This document shows, in pieces, positions 16,588 through 24,632 of a stretch of 60,812 nucleotides of DNA; within the stretch, counting starts at the first letter, position 1, and each line of letters opens with the position of its first letter. This DNA comes from Dehalococcoidia bacterium (lineage in GTDB: Bacteria > Chloroflexota > Dehalococcoidia > GIF9 > AB-539-J10). The stretch is taken from positions 1 through 60,812 of the forward strand of contig JAUWYX010000010.1 in the NCBI GenBank assembly GCA_030615625.1, read 5' to 3'. A model generated the notes under the pieces. That model was not told the DNA's origin. It did not search any database and saw only the letters and a list, made by a program, of their open reading frames with translations. The translations under genes and the position numbers were made by a program.

Positions 16588-16958
16588 TTTGCACACCCGA
16601 CCTGGCTATCCTCCACAATCCCCCTGCGAAGCTCGATTAAGGAGTGGCTTTTGGCCCCCAGCCTCTCTGTTATCAATCTGGCAGCCTTTTCCGGGTCTAC
16701 ATCGTTCCCACAGGTGAAAACGTCTAGGGCAGCGTACCTGTATTCCGGCCAGGTATGAATGGCAATATGTGACTCAGCGATATTGACCACTCCGCTCACT
16801 CCACAAGGGGAGAAATGATAAAAGGACTCGCCCACTACGGTAGCGCCACTTTGAATGGCAGCTTCGTTAAGACAATCTTTGAGAAAATTTAAGTCATCTA
16901 GCACCTCCGCATTGCATATTTTTAGTTCTAGTAGCAGATGTCTTCCAAGCGCATGCAA
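16584..16958 (-). CDS. speD: S-adenosylmethionine decarboxylase proenzyme
   Basis: A 124-residue prokaryotic AdoMet decarboxylase of normal length. The self-cleavage site is in IAESHIAIHTWPEYRYAALD, where the Ser becomes the pyruvoyl group, and the FTCGN motif contains the catalytic Cys. The start is TTG, preceded by GGAGGGAAGGTGATT. It supplies decarboxylated AdoMet to SpeE, encoded immediately downstream with a four-base overlap. Confidence 0.93.
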   Translation of the reverse strand: MHALGRHLLLELKICNAEVLDDLNFLKDCLNEAAIQSGATVVGESFYHFSPCGVSGVVNIAESHIAIHTWPEYRYAALDVFTCGNDVDPEKAARLITERLGAKSHSLIELRRGIVEDSQVGCAK

Positions 16959-17088
16959 ATCACCTTCCCTCCTTTAGAATTTTAGATTTGTGATGGAGCC
17001 TTTTGGGCAACAGGGCAAATTTTATACGATGTCAACCCTTTTAGCAATACTCCAGGAGTTTCTGCTAAAATAAACGAAGGCAAGAACT

Positions 17089-17340
17089 ATGTCGGAAAGG
17101 GAACAATTGGCTACTGTGTACACTGCCAGATACATGGAGGCGCAAATAATCAAGGGACGGCTGGAGAGCGAAGGTATACCAGTTCTCCTAAGCTACGAGA
17201 GTGCTGGTCTGGTTTACGGGATTACAATTGATGGGTTAGGTGAGGTGAAAGTAATGGTGCCCAAGCGTCTGGCAGAGGAAGCCAAGGAGATTCTGGGAGT
17301 AGGTGAATTTGCCGAAGGTGGAGAGGGAGGGAGTAATTAA
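17089..17340 (+). CDS. DUF2007-type small protein
   Basis: An 83-residue protein with LATVYTARYMEAQIIKGRLE and EGIPVLLSYE followed by VKVMVPKRLAEEAKEILG, the pattern of the DUF2007 (putative signal-transducing, ferredoxin-like fold) family. A GAAGG site precedes the ATG. It ends in a glycine/glutamate-rich tail. Function unknown. A short hairpin TGCCCGAAGGGCA (17358-17370) followed by GTTTT lies after the stop. Confidence 0.7.
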   Translation: MSEREQLATVYTARYMEAQIIKGRLESEGIPVLLSYESAGLVYGITIDGLGEVKVMVPKRLAEEAKEILGVGEFAEGGEGGSN

Positions 17341-17438
17341 ATAGGTTTCATCGATTTTGCCCGAAGGGCAGTTTTGGTACTTAAATTTGGAATTTTGGAT
17401 TTGCAGCGTAGAGTTGTATTTTCGGTTTTTGATTTCTG

Positions 17439-18905
17439 ATGGCCTCAAGATTAGAACGCATAACTGAACAGCGGCTGGATAGCCTGAGCAAAATTCGGGC
17501 TCGCGGCATAGACCCTTATCCCCATTCCTATCATCCCAGCCACACTGTTCGAGAGGCGATAACTCTTTTTGAGCAGCAAGGGGATAGCTCTCAGGACATA
17601 TCACTGGCTGGCCGCATTATGTCCAAGCGTTCTATGGGTAAAATGTCCTTTCTTGATATTCGCGATAGCTCGGGGAAGATACAGCTTTCTTTGCGCTACG
17701 ACCTTCTGGGACGGGAGAGGTACGAATTTCTTCAGGATATTGATATTGGTGACATTATCGGGGCAAGGGGGAAGCTCTTCCGGACAAAAGCCGGAGAGCT
17801 CACTCTAGAGGTATCCGATCTCGCCATGCTCTGTAAATCCCTTCGCCCGCTGCCAGAGAAATGGCATGGGCTAGCTGACGTAGAAAAACGCTATCGGCAG
17901 AGATATCTCGACCTCATTTCCAACGAAGAGAGTAAAAGCATTTTTACTTTGCGCAGCAAGATTATCACTGCCATAAGAAGTTTTCTCGATGAGCAGGGGT
18001 TTATGGAGGTAGAAACTCCTGTGCTTCAGCCCCATGCTGGCGGAGCACTAGCACGCCCCTTTGTCACCCATCATCATGCCCTTGATGAAGACCTCTATCT
18101 GCGAATTGCCCTGGAGCTCCATCTCAAGAGACTGGTGGTAGGCGGCTTTGACAAAGTTTATGAGATGGGGCGTGCCTTTCGCAATGAAGGCATTTCTGTT
18201 AGACATAACCCGGAATTCACCTTGCTTGAGTGCTATCAAGCTTATAACGATTACAATGACATGATGAGATTGGTTGAGGAAATGCTCGTTCATATAGCTC
18301 AGGAGGCTCTGGGCAATACCAATCTTGCTTGCAACGGCAAAACCATTGACCTTGGTCTCCCCTGGCAAAGGCTTTACCTTCGTGAGGCAATAAAAGAATA
18401 CTGTGGCATTGATTTTGAAGATTATCCTGATGCTGCTTCACTGAGGACACGGATGGCAGAGATGGGAATGGAAGTCGAACCAAGCAAAGGGAGGGGCAGG
18501 CTGATAGACGAATTGATTTCCACTTTCGTTGAGCCAAACCTTATCCAGCCAACTTTCCTTCTGGATTACCCTGTAGAAATGTCACCTCTGGCCAAGAAGA
18601 AGCGGGGTGATGACCGGTTGGTAGAGAGATTTGAGGGCTTTGTGGCTGGCATGGAGATTGCTAATGCCTTCACCGAGCTTAATGACCCCCTAGAGCAAAG
18701 AGAGAGGTTTCGCCAGCAGCTAAAAGAACGGGTTGCCGATGAGGAAGTGGAAATCGCCGATGAAGATTTTCTTCAGGCTCTGGAGTATGGGATGCCACCC
18801 ACTGGTGGTCTGGGGATGGGCATTGACCGCCTGGTGATGCTGTTTGCAAATCAGCAATCTGTTCGAGAGGTGATACTTTTCCCCCAACTGAAGACAAAAG
18901 AGTAA
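17439..18905 (+). CDS. lysS: lysyl-tRNA synthetase, class II
   Basis: A 488-residue enzyme of standard length. The N-terminal OB-fold anticodon-binding domain (about 55-150) includes AGRIMSKRSMGKMSFLDIRD. The class II catalytic core follows, with FRNEGISVRHNPEFTLLE (motif 2) and GLGMGIDRLVMLFA (motif 3). It charges tRNA-Lys in the cytoplasm. No Shine-Dalgarno site is seen before the ATG; the upstream 100 bases are AT-rich repeat-like sequence. serS follows after a 219-base AT-rich spacer. Confidence 0.96.
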   Translation: MASRLERITEQRLDSLSKIRARGIDPYPHSYHPSHTVREAITLFEQQGDSSQDISLAGRIMSKRSMGKMSFLDIRDSSGKIQLSLRYDLLGRERYEFLQDIDIGDIIGARGKLFRTKAGELTLEVSDLAMLCKSLRPLPEKWHGLADVEKRYRQRYLDLISNEESKSIFTLRSKIITAIRSFLDEQGFMEVETPVLQPHAGGALARPFVTHHHALDEDLYLRIALELHLKRLVVGGFDKVYEMGRAFRNEGISVRHNPEFTLLECYQAYNDYNDMMRLVEEMLVHIAQEALGNTNLACNGKTIDLGLPWQRLYLREAIKEYCGIDFEDYPDAASLRTRMAEMGMEVEPSKGRGRLIDELISTFVEPNLIQPTFLLDYPVEMSPLAKKKRGDDRLVERFEGFVAGMEIANAFTELNDPLEQRERFRQQLKERVADEEVEIADEDFLQALEYGMPPTGGLGMGIDRLVMLFANQQSVREVILFPQLKTKE

Positions 18906-18959
18906 AAATACAAAATGGCAAGGCAAAGTATGACAAATCCTAAGCACAAAATTCGAAAT

Positions 18960-19083
18960 CCTAAACAATACAGAAATTTAAAAATCAAAGGTCAAAAATC
19001 AAAATGACAACTCAAAACGCAAAACTTTTTAACTTTTGCTCTGTCATTTTGCACTTTTATTTTTGCATTTTGCATTTGGAAAG
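18960..19083. repeat. AT-rich inverted-repeat element A
   Basis: The left half is built from TCAAA-type units and the right half from TTTTGC-type units, making an imperfect palindrome. CAAAATGACA on the left pairs with TGTCATTTTG on the right. Close relatives lie at 24530-24632 and 59307-59457, always between genes and always A-rich left, T-rich right. Confidence 0.7.
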
Positions 19084-19124
19084 GATTTGTTTAGAGTTTA
19101 GAAATTAGGATTTAGAGCTTACAT

Positions 19125-20375
19125 ATGCTTGATATTAAACTTATTCGTGAAAACCCTGAACTTGTTCGCCAGGCTCTGGAGAAAAGAGGCGATAGCTTTG
19201 CACTCGATAGCATCCTTGAGATTGATGGGCGTTATCGCAGCTTGCTTCGTCAGACCGAGGAACTCCGTGCCAAACATAACGAGGCAAGCAAACAACTGAG
19301 CAAAAGCAAGGAAAAACCACCTCAGCTCATCGTCCAGATGCGTCAATTGGGAGAGCAAGTATCTTCCTTGCAGCAGCAGACCAAAGAAGCTAAGGCTAAC
19401 CTTGATTCCTTGCTACTGGAGTTACCCAACATCCCCCACCCCAGCGTGCCCTTAGGGAGAGGCGAGGGTGATAATGTGGTAGTGCGGACCTGGGGCAAGC
19501 CAAGGGAATTACCCTTCAAGCCCTTGCCTCACTGGGAGTTGGGAGAAAGATTGGGCATAATAGATTTCCATCAGGGAGTGAAGCTCTCAGGGACCAGGTT
19601 TTATGTTCTCAAAGGGCTGGGGGCACGCCTCCAACGAGCGCTTATCTCATTTATGCTCGATGTCCATGTAAACGAGCATAGCTATAAAGAAATCTATCCT
19701 CCTTTTATGGTAAAGCGAGAGTGTATGGTCGGCTCAGGAAATTTACCCAAATTCGGCGATAATTTATATCACGACGAAGAAGATGACTTCTGGTTTATAC
19801 CCACGGCGGAGGTACCGTTAACTAACCTTCACCGTGATGAAATATTAAGTGCCGATAGCTTGCCCCTTCATTATGTTGCCTATACCCCTTGCTTCCGTCG
19901 AGAGAAGATGGCTGCTGGCACAGATACCAGGGGCATTAAGCGGGGGCACCAATTTGATAAAGTGGAGCTCTACAAGGTTACCGACCCTGAGAGTTCTGAC
20001 GAAGCACTGGAGAAATTGGTAGCTGATGCTGAGGACATATGTCAGAAACTGGCCATACCTCACCGCGTGGTGCAGTTATGTACTGGTGACCTCGGCTTTG
20101 CCGCCTGCAAAACATATGATATTGAAATGTGGGCTTCAGGCTGTGCTGAATGGCTCGAGGTCAGTTCTTGCAGCAATTGCGGTGACTTTCAGGCGAGGCG
20201 AGCCAATATCCGCTATCGCCCTGAGCCTGGCGCCAAATCAGAGTTTGTTCACACGCTCAATGGCTCAGGACTGGCTCTACCACGGGTCCTTATCGCTGTG
20301 CTGGAAAACTATCAGCAAGCTGACGGCACGGTATTAATCCCTGAAGTATTAGAGCCTTACTTGAAAGTAACATAA
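19125..20375 (+). CDS. serS: seryl-tRNA synthetase
   Basis: A 416-residue enzyme of normal length. It has an N-terminal coiled-coil arm (about 30-100) that grips the tRNA-Ser variable arm, and a class II core with FRREKMAAGTDTRG (motif 2) and LNGSGLALPRVLIAVLENYQ (motif 3). The product charges serine onto tRNA-Ser. The 3' end, encoding IPEVLEPYLKVT, is duplicated at 21343-21393 beyond the DUF169 gene. Confidence 0.96.
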   Translation: MLDIKLIRENPELVRQALEKRGDSFALDSILEIDGRYRSLLRQTEELRAKHNEASKQLSKSKEKPPQLIVQMRQLGEQVSSLQQQTKEAKANLDSLLLELPNIPHPSVPLGRGEGDNVVVRTWGKPRELPFKPLPHWELGERLGIIDFHQGVKLSGTRFYVLKGLGARLQRALISFMLDVHVNEHSYKEIYPPFMVKRECMVGSGNLPKFGDNLYHDEEDDFWFIPTAEVPLTNLHRDEILSADSLPLHYVAYTPCFRREKMAAGTDTRGIKRGHQFDKVELYKVTDPESSDEALEKLVADAEDICQKLAIPHRVVQLCTGDLGFAACKTYDIEMWASGCAEWLEVSSCSNCGDFQARRANIRYRPEPGAKSEFVHTLNGSGLALPRVLIAVLENYQQADGTVLIPEVLEPYLKVT

Positions 20376-20464
20376 GCGCCGCTCTATGGAATGCGGCAAA
20401 TTATATGTGGGTTTTAGGAAAACTAAAACTGTTACTCTCAGTAAACCAGAGGGTGTTTATGAAT

Positions 20465-20515
20465 GTAGTGCGAGGCTTTAGCCTCGTGCTGCACGACCCT
20501 GAAGGGTCGCACTAC
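20465..20515. repeat. three-way-junction hairpin repeat
   Basis: The outer arms GTAGTGCGA (20465-20473) and TCGCACTAC (20507-20515) pair. Between them lie two self-complementary hairpins, CGAGGCTTTAGCCTCG (20471-20486) and GACCCTGAAGGGTC (20495-20508), so the strand can fold as a cruciform-like junction. It is located between serS and the DUF169 gene and resembles dispersed intergenic repeats of environmental bacteria. Non-coding. Confidence 0.65.
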
Positions 20516-20535
20516 AAAAATTTGGAGGTGACACT

Positions 20536-21327
20536 GTGACAGACTGGACCAAAAAAGCGGAAGCGCTGAACAGACTCATAAGACCCCTGACCTTCCCTAT
20601 CGCTGTTAAGCTGGTTAAAAGCGTTGACGAATTCCCGGAAAAGACCCGCCGTCCTTCCACGGACATGGGATTCAAGACAAATGTCTGCGTCGGTATGACG
20701 ATGGCCCGCAAATACGGCTGGACAGTGGGAATGACGGCTGATGATAATGCCTGTCTGATTGCAGCCTATACCTTTGGATGGAGCGAGCCTGAATCTGAGA
20801 CCAGGAAAGCCTTGGCCGATTTCATGATAGTAATGAAATACTCAGCTAACGAGAATGCAGCAAAGACCACGATGGAGGCTGTAGATCAAGTTAAGCTAAG
20901 CAAGGGCAAGTATGCCGGCGTGGTTTTCTCTCCTCTAGAGAGAACAAGAATCGACCCGGATTTAGTCATGATATTCTGCAATCCCGCTCAGTTGATGCGG
21001 CTGGTGCACGGAGCCACCCAGGAAACAGGTGTGATCGTGCAGTCTGTGTTCAGCGGCCGGGGTGGGACCTGCACTGAAGGAGTCCTGCAAACATTCAAGA
21101 CCAGGGAGCCGAAGGTAGTGCTCCCGGGGAATGGCGATAGGGTCTGGGCGATGGTGCAAGATGAGGAGATGGCCTTCACTATACCGGCAAACTGGCTTGA
21201 CCCGGTTATAAGAGGGCTTGAAGCCACCCACCAGACCGGCATTCGATACCCCATACCGGTAGACGTAAGACACGAACCGACGTTCCCGGGACAGCTTAAA
21301 GACGCCGCATCCAGGGCAGCTACATAG
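20536..21327 (+). CDS. DUF169 family protein
   Basis: A 263-residue protein starting at GTG with GGAGGTG ten bases upstream. It has the DUF169 pattern: a PIAVKLVKS strand, a Cys-containing CVGMTMARKYGWTVGMTADD segment, GKYAGVVFSPLERTRIDPDL and CNPAQLMRLVHG. Members are found in anaerobes and archaea, with unproven function. It is the sole gene between serS and the duplicated serS 3' end, so it appears to be cargo of that insertion. Confidence 0.8.
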   Translation: MTDWTKKAEALNRLIRPLTFPIAVKLVKSVDEFPEKTRRPSTDMGFKTNVCVGMTMARKYGWTVGMTADDNACLIAAYTFGWSEPESETRKALADFMIVMKYSANENAAKTTMEAVDQVKLSKGKYAGVVFSPLERTRIDPDLVMIFCNPAQLMRLVHGATQETGVIVQSVFSGRGGTCTEGVLQTFKTREPKVVLPGNGDRVWAMVQDEEMAFTIPANWLDPVIRGLEATHQTGIRYPIPVDVRHEPTFPGQLKDAASRAAT

Positions 21328-21342
21328 AAGCTAATTCGACCG

Positions 21343-21393
21343 AATTAATTCCTGAAGTATTAGAGCCCTACTTGAGAGCAACATAAGCGCCGC
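21343..21393 (+). repeat. duplicated serS 3' end
   Basis: About 50 bases match 20333-20382 with four transitions in the aligned core. The copy still encodes IPEVLEPYL, then RAT-stop instead of KVT-stop, and the identity extends seven bases past the stop. Two of the four changes are synonymous, suggesting that the copy derives from another strain's serS carried in by an element. The remaining sequence to 21589 holds no supported gene. Confidence 0.85.
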
Positions 21394-21589
21394 AAACTAT
21401 ATGTCCTAAGTGCAGAAGGTGAAGCTATCCTTCGCGCCTTAACTGGTGTAGGGCTCAATAAAGACCCGTCGGCTCAGGGGCTGTTAAGGAGCTAACGCCG
21501 CTATCTTGCTACAATGGCTGTCAAAGTCGTTTGTCCCACTTGAGGGCGTGGTATAATTTATAAAGACATTAAGGCATAAGGAGGTAGTC

Positions 21590-22402
21590 ATGGCTAAGCA
21601 GAAGTTGGATAAAGAGACTCGGAGAGCTATATCAGAGGCCCGAAGTATGATAGAAGCGATTGCTAAAGCAGATATGAATGAGGCCGAAACACGTAAACGT
21701 ATAGATCATCTCTTTGAAACACTTATGGGATATGACACTTTCAAGCATATTACACAAGAGTACGCAGTTCATGGTGCCGGGGATACGGTGTATTGTGATT
21801 TTGCCGTTCAAATCGATCACAAAGAGTCATCAAAACCTGACTTTCTAGTTGAAATAAAAAGGGTAAACATTGACCTTGCGCCAAAGCATCTCAGGCAAGC
21901 TGCGTCCTATGCCATTGATATTGGGTGTGAATGGGTGTTGCTAACCAACAGCAAGGAGTGGAAGCTCTACCACATCTCTTTTGGTAAACCTCCCCAGACA
22001 AAACTCATAGATTCTTGGAACCTTATGACTGATGCTCCTGCAATATTAGCTGAGAAATTCAATCTAATCAGCTATAAAAACATTAAAAGGGGTAGGTTGG
22101 CACAGCTGTGGGAAAAGGCTAACGTCTTGAGCGCACAGAACATTCTTAAGGTTATCCTATCAGAAAAGTCGCTAATATTGATACGGCATGGGCTAAAGCA
22201 ATTAACAGATGTTGCAGTTTCTCCAGAAGAGATTGTTGGAGCTATCCGTCACCTGTTAAATGAAGCGGCGCTTGCTGAAATGGAGAAGGTTAAAATATCT
22301 CTACCCAAGAAAAAGCAGCGGAAGAGAAAAAGTATTTCAAAGAGCAGTAAAGAGCAAGAAGAGCCAACAGCATGGCCAATGGAGAAGGAAGACATCTCAT
22401 GA
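21590..22402 (+). CDS. HsdR N-terminal-like nuclease-domain protein
   Basis: A 270-residue protein with AAGGAGG before the ATG. Residues 20-150 resemble the N-terminal nuclease domain of type I restriction subunits: YCDFAVQI, then KPDFLVEIKRVNI (a D...E-x-K active-site pattern) and LRQAASYAIDIGCEWVLLTN. There is no helicase domain and no hsdM or hsdS nearby, so it is a stand-alone protein. The C-terminus is Lys/Arg-rich (KKKQRKRKS). Nuclease activity is an inference. Confidence 0.65.
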   Translation: MAKQKLDKETRRAISEARSMIEAIAKADMNEAETRKRIDHLFETLMGYDTFKHITQEYAVHGAGDTVYCDFAVQIDHKESSKPDFLVEIKRVNIDLAPKHLRQAASYAIDIGCEWVLLTNSKEWKLYHISFGKPPQTKLIDSWNLMTDAPAILAEKFNLISYKNIKRGRLAQLWEKANVLSAQNILKVILSEKSLILIRHGLKQLTDVAVSPEEIVGAIRHLLNEAALAEMEKVKISLPKKKQRKRKSISKSSKEQEEPTAWPMEKEDIS

Positions 22403-22613
22403 AATCGACTTCGTTTATTCTCTCAGAAGCAAGTCAGGAGGTGAGTCTTCGAGGTTCAAAATAAAGCCTCGCATCATCCTGGAAACCTGATTATGCTTTT
22501 GGGTTTGGATAATGGGATTAAACCAATATTGCCTCAAAATAGCTATTCCACTATATTATTTTTCATTCATGGGATGATCAAAGGCATAAATGGGCCTGAT
22601 TATTATAGAGTAG

Positions 22614-22994
22614 CTAGCAATTAAATGGGGAGTCCTGCTCGACGGCGCTTTCGATGAGTTCGATGCGCTTGGGCTTGCCTTTGTCATCGAGTTCTATGGC
22701 TACGACATCTATGCGCCATAGAGGGGGGAGGTTCTGGTGAGTATTGGTATAGGTAAGGGCTAAGGCGACGAGTTTTTTCTTTTTGGCCTGTGTTATCGAT
22801 TCCTCAGGAGTGCCGAAGTCCAAACTGCTTTTGGTACGGACCTCGACAAAGACAAGATAGTCCTTCTGCTGAGCAATGATATCAATCTCCCCACGAGGGC
22901 AACGAAAACCCACCTCGCGAATGCGGTAGCCCCGCTTTTTGAGGAATTTCCGGGCTGCCTTCTCCCCCAGCTTACCAACTTCTTGACGGTTCAT
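22614..22994 (-). CDS. YraN/UPF0102 family putative endonuclease
   Basis: From the ATG at 22994 this gives 126 residues beginning MNRQEVGKLGEKAARKFLKK, the usual YraN N-terminus; a TTG at 23012 is the alternative. The nuclease-like core contains RCPRGEIDIIA, FVEVRTKSS and WRIDVVAIE, with the conserved E...D...E-x-K order of the RecB-like fold. Function in the cell is not established; the gene is usually near rnhB, as here. Confidence 0.85.
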   Translation of the reverse strand: MNRQEVGKLGEKAARKFLKKRGYRIREVGFRCPRGEIDIIAQQKDYLVFVEVRTKSSLDFGTPEESITQAKKKKLVALALTYTNTHQNLPPLWRIDVVAIELDDKGKPKRIELIESAVEQDSPFNC

Positions 22995-23034
22995 CACCTG
23001 TTTCTTCAACAAATGTCAGCCCTTCTAAATTCGC

Positions 23035-23190
23035 TTAGCTCAACTTCTCGGCGGCCACAGCATACATCGTAATCGTTATCGTAGCACTTGCCGAAGAATT
23101 GCTTGCCTTGCTTACATTACTAGCTATCTGGTTATTGGGACTACCCGTATCCTTGTCAGAAGTGACAGTATGACCTAGTCCTGACAATTC
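23035..23190 (-). pseudogene. unassigned coding fragment
   Basis: A minus-strand frame without a good start ends in TAA at 23035-23037. It has a Ser/Asn/Thr-rich peptide including TVTSDKDTGSPNNQIASN and ASATITITMYAVAAEKLS. It begins where the next upstream gene ends. It may be the tail of a broken gene, but no family is recognised. Confidence 0.25.
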
Positions 23191-23197
23191 TGCCGCA

Positions 23198-23629
23198 CTA
23201 TTGAGACGATTGTCTGTGGCTCAGCATCATTTTCAGCCTATCTTGCTTCTTTTTCTGTCGGTCTCGGAAAAAACTCAACGCAATCCAAATATACAGAAAA
23301 ACCAAACCTATATATAGCATAAAGCGCATAAAGTCCCATGTCGCTGGGATAACCTCAAATGCGGCAAACGTATAAACCAGAATGCAGACAGCCGAAAGTG
23401 TCAGGAATGGAACCATCACAACATGCCAGTGCATATATCTAAACCTAGCATCTACAATCTCCTCTTGAATTCTTGCAATTTGGGGTGCAGTTAGTTCGTG
23501 ATCAGTTAAATCCCACCCGCACTGCGGACAAAACTTAGCATCCTCTGGAATTTTCTTATCACACAACGGGCACTTTTGCATATTGAGGCCTAGTTTTTGA
23601 CGCTGTTCGTTTCCCTTTTCGTCTGCCAT
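23198..23629 (-). CDS. zinc-ribbon protein with two membrane helices
   Basis: A 143-residue protein with a zinc ribbon at about 20-38 (CPLCDKKIPEDAKFCPQCG), an amphipathic segment, then two membrane helices (about 70-90 and 100-120) and a basic tail FFRDRQKKKQDRLK. Upstream on the coding strand are GAGG and AAGTACATG. It belongs to the loose group of small zinc-ribbon membrane proteins seen repeatedly in this window. Confidence 0.7.
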   Translation of the reverse strand: MADEKGNEQRQKLGLNMQKCPLCDKKIPEDAKFCPQCGWDLTDHELTAPQIARIQEEIVDARFRYMHWHVVMVPFLTLSAVCILVYTFAAFEVIPATWDFMRFMLYIGLVFLYIWIALSFFRDRQKKKQDRLKMMLSHRQSSQ

Positions 23630-23805
23630 GTACTTGTCCTCTTGTGTCTGACCCCTCTTGGTTCAATTATACCCTTGGCCAACCGCTAATGGAAGACATG
23701 TGCGAGTGGAGGATTTTCCTACAAGATATTGTTGCCAGTGGCAGACTTTATTTTTGACCTTGCTGAGTGGTCAGACCAAGCCACCGATTATTAACCAAGT
23801 TTTAT

Positions 23806-24522
23806 TTAGTGTGTCGACTCATCTGTATTCCCACGGGTCAAATTGAATAGGCTAGTGGTCGGGACTGGCTGCCCCGAAGGTAAATGGCCAGAGCTTTGGC
23901 TTGCGATTATATTCCTGACAGGGGCAAAGTATAGACGGTGAATCGGCGAAGGTCCGAGCTTTCGCAGACAGGATATGTGTCTTCCTGTTCCATAGCCTTT
24001 ATGCTGAGCAAATCCATAGCCAGGATAAGTTTGGTCAAATTCCTCCATCATACGGTCTCTGGTGACCTTGGCTATGATAGAAGCACAGGCAATGGAGAGA
24101 CACGATGCGTCACCTCTGGTTATCCCCCTTTGAGGGATGGGACATTGAGACAAGGTTATTCTATCGATAAGGAGGAAATTCGGTTGTTTGGGCAGTTTTT
24201 CCACCGCTTGCATCATAGCCAGTTTGGTTGCCTTGAGGATATTAATGGAGTCAATCACTTGAGGAAGAACGATGCCGATGCCCACAGCTATGGCCTCTTT
24301 GTTAATCAGGTCAAAGAGGGATTCACGTTTTCTGGAGTTTAATTTCTTGCTATCCCGAACTAGCCCAAACCAGGGCAGATTGGCTGGATGGGGCAGGATA
24401 ACGGCGCTGGCGACTACCGGGCCGGCGAGAGCTCCCCGCCCGACTTCATCGATGCCAGCGATAAGCTCATAGCCCTGTGATTTAAGCTTATCTTCCTCAT
24501 CAAGGTTTGGAAACTGAGACAT
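23806..24522 (-). CDS. rnhB: ribonuclease HII
   Basis: CGGAGGAAT lies directly before the ATG at 24522, which is preferred over 24546. The 238-residue enzyme has the catalytic GIDEVGRGALAGPVV (Asp, Glu), RDSKKLNSRKRESLF, and ASIIAKVTRDRMM with the third acidic site in the LLIDRI strand. It cleaves RNA in RNA-DNA hybrids and single ribonucleotides. The C-terminal 35 residues (SSGHLPSGQPVPTTS onward) extend past the usual end and are probably non-conserved. It precedes mnmA's 3' end on the same strand, with an AT-rich repeat between. Confidence 0.93.
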   Translation of the reverse strand: MSQFPNLDEEDKLKSQGYELIAGIDEVGRGALAGPVVASAVILPHPANLPWFGLVRDSKKLNSRKRESLFDLINKEAIAVGIGIVLPQVIDSINILKATKLAMMQAVEKLPKQPNFLLIDRITLSQCPIPQRGITRGDASCLSIACASIIAKVTRDRMMEEFDQTYPGYGFAQHKGYGTGRHISCLRKLGPSPIHRLYFAPVRNIIASQSSGHLPSGQPVPTTSLFNLTRGNTDESTH

Positions 24523-24529
24523 ATTCCTC

Positions 24530-24632
24530 CGAAAGTTAAAAGTCAAAGATCAAACTGACAACTCAAAAGGCAAAATTTTTTCATTTTTGCTCTGTATTTT
24601 TACGTTTTGCATTTTGATTTTTGCATTTGATA
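24530..24632. repeat. AT-rich inverted-repeat element B
   Basis: Same family as 18960-19083. It covers the end of mnmA and the region before rnhB. The mnmA frame reads through the repeat for about 25 residues and takes its stop codon from it. Confidence 0.7.

Noticed and set aside
21376-21495. A frame giving KRRKLYVLSAEGEAILRALT, like the wing of a winged-helix regulator
   Set aside because: Only about 35 residues, no start, and it begins inside the serS duplicate; the resemblance is too short to support.
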